Of a stretch of DNA of 44,618 nucleotides, positions 37,217 to 44,618 are shown one piece after another. Under the pieces are notes generated by a model. That model did no database searches. It was given only the letters and a program-made list of their open reading frames with translations, and had not been told where the DNA came from. The stretch is from Bacteroidota bacterium (GTDB lineage: Bacteria > Bacteroidota > Bacteroidia > Flavobacteriales_D > Crocinitomicaceae). The position numbers and the translations under genes are program-made. The number at the start of each line of letters is the position of its first letter. Position 1 is the first letter of the stretch. The DNA lies in contig CANCJF010000007.1 in NCBI GenBank assembly GCA_947378245.1, positions 1-44,618 on the forward strand. The letters are read 5' to 3'.

Positions 37217-40200
37217 ATGAGTACGACTAGAAAATATTGGAAAGGTCTTGAAGAATTAAACGAAACTCCAAGTTTCGTGCAAGGTAGAGACCAAGAGTTT
37301 CCTCAATCCATGTCAGTGGATGAATTTTTAGCAGATGAAAACCTAAAAGAAACTTCTACTGCTCGTAGAGATTTCTTGAAATTCTTAGGTTTTAGTGTTG
37401 CTGCTGCTACTGTTGCTGCGTGTGAATCACCAGTGACTAAAGCAATTCCTTATGTAGTTAAACCAGAAAACGTAACTCCAGGTATGCCTACTTGGTACGC
37501 TTCTACGTATTATGACGGAACATCTTATGCTTCTATCTTAGTGAAAACGAGAGAAGGTCGTCCTATCTATATTAAAGGAAATAAAGATTTCGGAATCACT
37601 AAAGGTTCTGCCAATCCACAAATTATTGCTTCTGTTCTTCCTATATATGATTCTGCTCGTTTAGCAGGAGCTAGAAAAGGAAATAATGCAGCTTCTTGGT
37701 CAACAGTTGATGGGGATATCACTGCGAAATTGAAAGAAATCACTGCTAAAAAAGGAAAAGTAGTTTTAGTGTCAAATACAATTATCTCTCCATCTACGAA
37801 TGCTGCAATTGCTAAATTGAAAGCTAAAGTGAATGGTGGTGATGAAACTGGAACTTCTTTTGAGCATATTCAATACGATGCTGTTTCTTATGCAGGTATC
37901 AGAAATGCTAATAAAGAATCTTTCGGAACAGACTTTATTCCTGATTATGATTTTTCTAAAGCAAAAACAATTGTTTCTGTTGGAGCTGATTTCTTATCTA
38001 CATGGTTATTAGCTACTGAATATACACCACAATGGAGCTCTAGAAGAAATCCTGATGGCGAATGGATGTCTAAACATTTCCAATTTGAATCTGTACTTTC
38101 TATCACTGGATCGAATGCTGATTATAGAGGAATGGTTAAACCATCTGAAGAAGCAAATGTACTAGCTTACTTATTAAATAAATTCGGTGTTAAAACGGCC
38201 GCAACAACTACGCTTTCTAAACAAGCACAAGATGTTGCTGATTTGGCTTACGAATCATTGAAAAAATCAAAAGGTGAATCAATTGTTGTTGCTGGTTCTA
38301 ATAACACTGCTGTTCAAATCTTGACTAATAAGTTGAACGCTGTTTTAGGAACTTATGGTAAAACAATCAACACTTCAAATACAGTAAATTTATTTGCTTC
38401 TAACGATGAGGCATTAAATACATTCGTAACAAACACTATCGCAGGTAAAGCTCCTGCTGCTGTGATTTTCTACGGCGTTAACCCTGTATATACATTAGCA
38501 AACGGTGAAGCCTTTGGTAAAGCATTAGCAAAAGTGGATTTAACAATCTCTTTAGCTGGTTATACAGATGAAACTGCATCTAAATGTAAATTCATCTGCC
38601 CTGATCACCACGCATTAGAAGCATGGAATGATTTTAATCCAAAGAAAAATCACTTTGCTATTGCGCAACCTACTATTCGTCCATTGTTTGAAACTTCTGC
38701 TGCTCAAGAGTCTTTCTTAGTGTGGGCTGGAGCTGCTAAACGTGGAGGAAAAGATTCTTCAGTAGTTTATGATTTAATTAAAACTACTTGGTCAGCGGAT
38801 AATATTAAAGCTACATCTAAATATGCTGATTTCGAGACTTTCTGGAATAAAGCAATTCACGATAGTTGTATTGATGTTGCTGTTGAAAATACACCTTCTG
38901 TGTTCAATGACGCAGCATTAGCTAAAGTTGCTGGAAAATTACCAAAAGTTGCTGCTTTAGAAGTTGTACTTTATAGAAAAGCTGGTATTGGTGTTGGTGC
39001 ACAAGCAAACAACCCATGGTTACAAGAGTTACCAGATCCAGTATCTAAAGTAACATGGGATAACTATATTACGATGAACCCAACTGAAATGGGTACAACG
39101 TATGCTACAACTTTCGATCAAGAAAATGGATTAAATCTTGCTTCTGTGAAAGTTGGTAACAAAGAATTGACATTGCCAGTTTACCCATCTCCAGGTCAAG
39201 CGCCAGGTACTGTGGGGATCGCATTAGGATATGGAAGAGGTGCTAACGATGAGAATATCGGAAACGCTGCATTCCAAACAAAAGAATACGGAGGTCACGC
39301 GACTGACGAAAATGGTAAACGTTTACCAATTGGTAAGAATGCATTTGTATTCACTTCTTTTGAAAATGGAACGTTGTCTTATTCTGCTAATGGATCAATC
39401 ACGAAAGTGGATGGTATTTATCCAATCGCTGCGACTCAGATTCACCATACAGTTATGGGACGTCATTCAATTGTACGTGAAACTACTTTAGATATCTATT
39501 CTTCAAAAGACAAAGAAGCATACAATCCAGCACACATGTTGGAAACACATCACGGACCTGAGCATATTAGTAAGTTTGACTTATGGGAGGCTCATCCAGT
39601 AGAGAAAATCGGTCACAGATGGGGTATGACTATCGACCTTTCTTCTTGTATCGGTTGTGGTTCTTGTTTGGTTGCTTGTCAATCTGAAAACAACGTTCCT
39701 GTTGTTGGTAAAGATGAAGTACGTAGAGGTCGTGAAATGCACTGGTTACGTATTGACCGTTACTATGCATCTGATGAAGAAGCTACAGTAGGTACAAGAG
39801 AAAATAAAGAAACTTTTGATTATGGAAAAGCGGAAGTAGCTGCCCAAAATCCAAAAGTAGTTCATATGCCAATGATGTGTCAACACTGTAACCACGCTTC
39901 TTGTGAAACAGTTTGTCCTGTGGCTGCAACTAACCATAGTAATGAAGGTTTAAACCAAATGGCTTACAACAGATGTATTGGTACAAGATATTGTGCAAAC
40001 AACTGTCCTTATAAAGTACGTCGTTTCAACTGGTTTAACTACCCATCTTATAAAAAATTCACACAAGTGAACCCTGCACAAGACGATTTGGGTCGTATGG
40101 TGTTAAATCCAGACGTTACAGTTCGTACACGTGGGGTAATGGAAAAATGTTCATTCTGTGTACAAAAAATTCAAGCTGGTAAATTAGTTGCTAAAAAAGA

Positions 40201-40480
40201 AGCTAGACCAGTTGTTGATGGAGACGTAACTACTGCTTGTGCTGAAGTTTGTCCTACAAACGCAATCACTGTTGGTGATTGGAACGATATCAAATCTATG
40301 GTTCGTAAAAACGCTGACGATAAACGTTCTTACCAAGCTTTAGAAGAAGTAGGGGTAAAACCAAACGTTTGGTACCAAGTAAAAGTTAGAAATGAAAAAA
40401 ATGCTGACTTAGAAAAGTTACAAGTTGTAAAAGAATCTGCTCACCACGGTGAGAAGAAAGATAATAAAGCTCATCATTAA
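37217..40480 (+). CDS. actB: Alternative complex III subunit B (molybdopterin-oxidoreductase-like + Fe-S)
   Basis: TAT signal STARRDFLKFLG; ferredoxin motifs CIGCGSCLVAC, CQHCNHASCETVCP, CIGTRYCANNCPY, CSFCVQKI. Confidence 0.95.
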   Translation: MSTTRKYWKGLEELNETPSFVQGRDQEFPQSMSVDEFLADENLKETSTARRDFLKFLGFSVAAATVAACESPVTKAIPYVVKPENVTPGMPTWYASTYYDGTSYASILVKTREGRPIYIKGNKDFGITKGSANPQIIASVLPIYDSARLAGARKGNNAASWSTVDGDITAKLKEITAKKGKVVLVSNTIISPSTNAAIAKLKAKVNGGDETGTSFEHIQYDAVSYAGIRNANKESFGTDFIPDYDFSKAKTIVSVGADFLSTWLLATEYTPQWSSRRNPDGEWMSKHFQFESVLSITGSNADYRGMVKPSEEANVLAYLLNKFGVKTAATTTLSKQAQDVADLAYESLKKSKGESIVVAGSNNTAVQILTNKLNAVLGTYGKTINTSNTVNLFASNDEALNTFVTNTIAGKAPAAVIFYGVNPVYTLANGEAFGKALAKVDLTISLAGYTDETASKCKFICPDHHALEAWNDFNPKKNHFAIAQPTIRPLFETSAAQESFLVWAGAAKRGGKDSSVVYDLIKTTWSADNIKATSKYADFETFWNKAIHDSCIDVAVENTPSVFNDAALAKVAGKLPKVAALEVVLYRKAGIGVGAQANNPWLQELPDPVSKVTWDNYITMNPTEMGTTYATTFDQENGLNLASVKVGNKELTLPVYPSPGQAPGTVGIALGYGRGANDENIGNAAFQTKEYGGHATDENGKRLPIGKNAFVFTSFENGTLSYSANGSITKVDGIYPIAATQIHHTVMGRHSIVRETTLDIYSSKDKEAYNPAHMLETHHGPEHISKFDLWEAHPVEKIGHRWGMTIDLSSCIGCGSCLVACQSENNVPVVGKDEVRRGREMHWLRIDRYYASDEEATVGTRENKETFDYGKAEVAAQNPKVVHMPMMCQHCNHASCETVCPVAATNHSNEGLNQMAYNRCIGTRYCANNCPYKVRRFNWFNYPSYKKFTQVNPAQDDLGRMVLNPDVTVRTRGVMEKCSFCVQKIQAGKLVAKKEARPVVDGDVTTACAEVCPTNAITVGDWNDIKSMVRKNADDKRSYQALEEVGVKPNVWYQVKVRNEKNADLEKLQVVKESAHHGEKKDNKAHH

Positions 40481-40498
40481 TCGCTAAATTAGAAAGTA

Positions 40499-41923
40499 AT
40501 GCATAAGGAAGCAGCAATAAGAGAACCTCTAATTTTAGGTCACAAAACGTACACAGACATTACAGCAGATGTATGTAAACCTATCGAGGACAAAGCACCA
40601 AAAATGTGGTATGTTCTTTTCTCTATCGCATTGATTATTGGTTTATATGGAGTTGGGTGTATTGCCTACTTAATTGGAACTGGTATCGGTGTATGGGGAT
40701 TAAACAAAACAATTGGTTGGGCATGGGATATCACTAACTTCGTTTGGTGGGTAGGTATCGGTCACGCTGGTACATTAATTTCAGCAGTGTTATTGTTATT
40801 CAGACAGAAATGGAGAATGGCGATTAACCGTTCAGCGGAAGCAATGACGATTTTCGCGGTATTCATGGCTGGTATTTTCCCTATGATTCACATGGGAAGA
40901 ATTTGGTTAGCTTACTGGGTAGTTCCAATACCTAATCAATTCGGTTCGTTATGGGTAAACTTTAATTCTCCACTTCTTTGGGACGTATTCGCGATTTCAA
41001 CGTATTTATCTGTATCTGTTGTTTTCTGGTACATTGGTTTAATTCCTGATTTCGCTACTTTAAGAGATAGAGTTAAAAGACCTATCCCAAAGAAAATGTA
41101 TTCTATCCTTTCTTTTGGTTGGTCAGGTAGAGCCAAAAACTGGAATCGTTTTGAAATGGTTTCTTTAATATTAGCTGGTTTAGCTACACCGCTTGTATTC
41201 TCTGTACACTCGATTGTATCGTTTGACTTTGCTACATCGGTTATACCAGGATGGCATACAACAATCTTCCCTCCATACTTCGTTGCTGGTGCGGTATTCT
41301 CAGGATTCGCAATGGTTCAAACGTTAATGTTGGTTATGCGTAAAGCAATGCGTTTGGAAGCTTACATACACACTCGTCACGTAGAATACATGAACATTGT
41401 AATCATGGTTACTGGTTCTATCGTTGGTACTGCGTATATCACTGAGTTATTTATCTCTTGGTATTCCGGAGTTGAGTATGAAGCGTATGCGTTTATCAAC
41501 CGTTTCTCTGGGCCATATTGGTGGGCATATTGGTCTATGATGACTTGTAACGTAATTTCTCCTCAATTAATGTGGATTCGTCCTTTAAGAAGAAGTTTAT
41601 TGTTCACATTCATTATTTCTATAGTTGTAAATATTGGTATGTGGTTTGAGCGTTATGTTATTATCGTTTCTTCTATACACCGTGATTATTTACCTTCTTC
41701 TTGGAGTATGCACTACCCAAGTCATATTGACTTAGGTGTGTATGTTGGAACTATTGGTTTGTTCTTCGTATTCTTCTTATTGTTTGCGAGATTCTTCCCA
41801 GTTTTACCAATTGCTGAGTTGAAAACAATCTTAAAATCTTCTGGTGAGTCTTACAAAAACGCTCCAGATACTCATGGACACGATGGACATGGAGAAGGTA
41901 ACCATAATACTAACAATCATTAA
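40499..41923 (+). CDS. actC: Alternative complex III subunit C (NrfD/PsrC-like membrane protein)
   Basis: Multi-TM; WWVGIGHAGTLISAVLLLFRQKWR; HSIVSFDFATSVIPGWHTTIFPPYFVAGAVFSG. Confidence 0.94.
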   Translation: MHKEAAIREPLILGHKTYTDITADVCKPIEDKAPKMWYVLFSIALIIGLYGVGCIAYLIGTGIGVWGLNKTIGWAWDITNFVWWVGIGHAGTLISAVLLLFRQKWRMAINRSAEAMTIFAVFMAGIFPMIHMGRIWLAYWVVPIPNQFGSLWVNFNSPLLWDVFAISTYLSVSVVFWYIGLIPDFATLRDRVKRPIPKKMYSILSFGWSGRAKNWNRFEMVSLILAGLATPLVFSVHSIVSFDFATSVIPGWHTTIFPPYFVAGAVFSGFAMVQTLMLVMRKAMRLEAYIHTRHVEYMNIVIMVTGSIVGTAYITELFISWYSGVEYEAYAFINRFSGPYWWAYWSMMTCNVISPQLMWIRPLRRSLLFTFIISIVVNIGMWFERYVIIVSSIHRDYLPSSWSMHYPSHIDLGVYVGTIGLFFVFFLLFARFFPVLPIAELKTILKSSGESYKNAPDTHGHDGHGEGNHNTNNH

Positions 41924-41932
41924 TAAGGAGTC

Positions 41933-42469
41933 ATGGCAGAAAAAATTATCTACGCAATGTATGACGATGACGATGTGCTAAAAGATGGTGCAAAGAAATT
42001 AGTCGCAAAAGGGGTTAAAGTATCTGAAGTATTCTCTCCATTTCCTATTCACGGAATTGATCCAATCATCGGAGTGCAAAATACTCGTTTAGGTATTATG
42101 GCTTTCTTGTATGCAATCACTGGAACAATGTTAGCGACAATCGCTATGCGTTATTTCATGGTAACAGATTGGCCAATGAATATTGGTGGTAAACCTAACA
42201 ATACTTACCTTGACAATATTTTAGCTTTTATTCCTGTTACTTTTGAGTTTACAGTATTATGTGCAGCACACGGTATGGCATTAACTTATTTCTTAAGAAA
42301 TAAAATTTTACCTGGTTTACCTGCATCTAATCCTGATCCTCGTACTACGGATGACCGTTTTGTAATGGAATTCAGAATGTCTGAAAATAGTAAATTTACG
42401 GAAGAAGAATTAACTTCTTTAATTCAAACAACTGGATACGTAGAGTTAGATCAAAAAGAAGTTAAATAG
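41933..42469 (+). CDS. actD: Alternative complex III subunit D (DUF3341)
   Basis: AKGVKVSEVFSPFPIHGIDPIIGVQNTRLG and position after actC. Confidence 0.92.
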   Translation: MAEKIIYAMYDDDDVLKDGAKKLVAKGVKVSEVFSPFPIHGIDPIIGVQNTRLGIMAFLYAITGTMLATIAMRYFMVTDWPMNIGGKPNNTYLDNILAFIPVTFEFTVLCAAHGMALTYFLRNKILPGLPASNPDPRTTDDRFVMEFRMSENSKFTEEELTSLIQTTGYVELDQKEVK

Positions 42470-42498
42470 ATTATCCAATTATATAGTAATTTATCAGA

Positions 42499-43266
42499 GT
42501 GATGAATAAAATTTTTAAGATAATAGCTAATTTATCCGCAGTCGCAGTAACAGGAATGATTTTGTTTTCTTGTTCTACTGACAAGGATAGTGCTGGATTA
42601 GAATACATGCCAGATATGTATCGTTCTCCAGCTATTGAACCTTATGTGGATTATGGTGAAGTAAGAGGTCATATTAATGAAAATATGAAAAATACTGCTT
42701 CCGCATTAACTCCTCCTAAACATACAATTCCTTTCTATGGAACAAACGAAGAGGATGTGTTAATGATGTTACCTTACAACAGAAAACCATCTGCTGCTTT
42801 TGCTTCAACTCATGGTTTATTTGGGTATGATTTTGCTACAAATACAGAACCTGATTATGAGTATAATCAAGCTGCGAATGATAAAAATCCTTATTTATTA
42901 ACTGCATCAAATTCTGATGCTATATTTAAAAAAGGTAAAGAATTGTTTGCTGCTAATTGTATGCATTGTCATGGTGAAAAAGGTGATGGTAATGGTCCTA
43001 TGGTAACTAGTGGAGCTTACGCAGGTGTTCCTAATTATGCGGATAAAAAAACGTTAGGGGATGGTCAAATTTTCTATTCAATTTACTATGGTAGAAATGC
43101 GATGGGTGGTCATGCTTCTATTTTAAACAAAAAGGAAATATGGACTTTAGTTCATTACGTTCGTAAATTTCAAGATTCAGCATACGGTACATTTAGTGCA
43201 GACGGAGCTTCAATTAATGTTGCTTCTTCTGATTCAGTAAAAGTGGTTAAACCTGCTAAAAATTAA
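42499..43266 (+). CDS. actE: Alternative complex III subunit E (monoheme cytochrome c lipoprotein)
   Basis: Lipobox ILFSC; YMPDMYRSPAIEPY; NCMHCHGEKGDGNGPM. Confidence 0.93.
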   Translation: MMNKIFKIIANLSAVAVTGMILFSCSTDKDSAGLEYMPDMYRSPAIEPYVDYGEVRGHINENMKNTASALTPPKHTIPFYGTNEEDVLMMLPYNRKPSAAFASTHGLFGYDFATNTEPDYEYNQAANDKNPYLLTASNSDAIFKKGKELFAANCMHCHGEKGDGNGPMVTSGAYAGVPNYADKKTLGDGQIFYSIYYGRNAMGGHASILNKKEIWTLVHYVRKFQDSAYGTFSADGASINVASSDSVKVVKPAKN

Positions 43267-43283
43267 TAAAAGGAGATAGTAAG

Positions 43284-44471
43284 ATGGAATTCAAAGTAAC
43301 AAAAAACGCAAACATCCTTACATTGACATTAATTGTCGTAGGATTGTTGTTTACAGGTATTGGAATTGCTACAAGTATGGGTGATCATAATTTGAACACA
43401 CGTATTGCTGGTAATTTACTAATTGATAGCTTTTTCTTTTTTGGAATTGGTTTAGGAGCTCTTTTCTTTTTAGCATTGCAATATGCTACTGAAACGGGAT
43501 GGTACGCATCAGTAAAGAGAGTTATTGAAGCTGTTTCTGGATTTTTACCTGTTGGTATTATCTTGATGGCTGTAACTTTATTAATTATCACTTTACAAGA
43601 TGGTGCTCATTTATACATTTGGATGGATGATGAAGTTGTAAAGAACGATGAGATTTTACAAGGTAAATCAACGTATTTGAATAAAGGTTTCTTCTGGATT
43701 AGAACTATTGTTTATTTATCTGTTTACTACATCTATTATAGAGGATTTAGAAAAAGATCTTTATTAGAGGATACGGTTGGTGGTACAGATATTCACTTTA
43801 CGAACTATAAAAAAGCTGCTGTATTCTTAGTTTTCTTTGCTGTATTTAGTTCAATGCAATCTTGGGATTGGATTATGTCTGTTGATGCACACTGGTTCAG
43901 TACGTTATTCGGATGGTATGTGTTTGCTGGTATGTGGTGTACAACTATGATTACATTAGTAACTTTGACGCTGTACTTAAAGAAAAATGGTTACTTACCA
44001 AATGTTAACGAAAGTCATATACACGATTTAGGTAAATGGACATTTGCAACTAGTTTCTTATGGTCTTATTTATGGTTCTCTCAATTCATGTTGATTTGGT
44101 ACGCAAATATTCCTGAGGAAACTACTTACCACTTAACAAGAATCAAAGATTTCAAATTCTTATACTTTGGTATGTTTTTAATTAATTTTGTTTTCCCAAT
44201 GGTATTATTAATGTCTAGAGATGCTAAAAGACATGCGGGAATTTTAACATTTGTTGGTTCTATTGTTTTGGTAGGTCACTGGGTGGATGTTTACATTATG
44301 ATTATGGCCGGTTCTATGGGTGAACATGCTAAAATTGGTTTCTTAGAAATAGGATTATTATTGGCTGTATTAGGTATTTTCTTAAAAACTATTTTAAGAA
44401 ATTTGACGAAAGCTCCATTAACAGTTGTGAATCACCCTTTCTTAGACGAAAGTATTCACCACGATATTTAA
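43284..44471 (+). CDS. actF: Alternative complex III subunit F (quinol:cytochrome c oxidoreductase membrane subunit)
   Basis: Multi-TM; MQSWDWIMSVDAHWFSTLFGWYVFAGMW; SQFMLIWYANIPEETTY. Confidence 0.93.
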   Translation: MEFKVTKNANILTLTLIVVGLLFTGIGIATSMGDHNLNTRIAGNLLIDSFFFFGIGLGALFFLALQYATETGWYASVKRVIEAVSGFLPVGIILMAVTLLIITLQDGAHLYIWMDDEVVKNDEILQGKSTYLNKGFFWIRTIVYLSVYYIYYRGFRKRSLLEDTVGGTDIHFTNYKKAAVFLVFFAVFSSMQSWDWIMSVDAHWFSTLFGWYVFAGMWCTTMITLVTLTLYLKKNGYLPNVNESHIHDLGKWTFATSFLWSYLWFSQFMLIWYANIPEETTYHLTRIKDFKFLYFGMFLINFVFPMVLLMSRDAKRHAGILTFVGSIVLVGHWVDVYIMIMAGSMGEHAKIGFLEIGLLLAVLGIFLKTILRNLTKAPLTVVNHPFLDESIHHDI

Positions 44472-44504
44472 TAATCCTTTTTATTCATTGATATACTAAA
44501 CAAG

Positions 44505-44618
44505 ATGAGTTTTAAATTAATAACAATTGTCGTAATCGTTTTGGGTGTACTTGCTGTATCCCAATTGGTAAGATTGTATGAACTTTCTTCTAAATTAAGA
44601 GGAAGAAGAGAAGAAGAT
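44505..44618 (+). CDS. Probable cytochrome c oxidase subunit II, N-terminal fragment
   Basis: MSFKLITIVVIVLGVLAVSQLVRLYELSSKLRGRREED; coxB commonly follows actF in Bacteroidota; truncated by window edge. Confidence 0.6.
   Translation, partial: MSFKLITIVVIVLGVLAVSQLVRLYELSSKLRGRREED

Noticed and set aside
1-44618. tRNA or rRNA genes
   Set aside because: No cloverleaf with GGTTCGAATCC-type T-arm or rRNA-like block was recognised in the intergenic spaces by eye; tRNAscan-SE should confirm.

Overview
The window is about 44.6 kb of an AT-rich Bacteroidota chromosome, probably Flavobacteriia judging by TAnnTTTG promoters, GLPGLI proteins and an ActABCDEF operon. Most of it is recognisable: 5' part of rseP, a rimP-nusA-infB operon, a compact KdpD/KdpE-like two-component system followed by kup, a secreted DNA/RNA non-specific endonuclease, cysS, polA, a TraB/GumN protein, a GLPGLI protein overlapping a TonB-receptor-type outer-membrane protein, an AAA/DUF4143-type protein with lost catalytic motifs, a GT2, an M28 peptidase, a DUF2279 protein, an O-antigen-ligase/Wzz pair, a SUFU-domain protein, rplY, prs, purT, a BaiN/HI0933-type flavoprotein, a SPOR protein, and a complete alternative complex III operon running into a probable coxB. 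I found no convincing phage, transposase, CRISPR, toxin-antitoxin or defence island. The signals most worth a second look are: (1) two terminator-like hairpins in the rimP-nusA-infB operon, one 5 nt before the rimP start codon and one between nusA and infB, which suggest NusA-responsive attenuation; (2) a repeat mosaic between cysS and polA (72/74 bp duplicated element supplying start codons, five tandem 22-bp units, two CGAATTCG-centred palindromes, two Cys-rich secreted proteins); (3) the degenerate ATPase; (4) five in-frame tandem copies of a 33-bp dispersed-type repeat at the 5' end of the DUF2279 gene; (5) an ActA subunit with six CxxCH motifs. All family calls come from motif recognition by eye; no searches were run.
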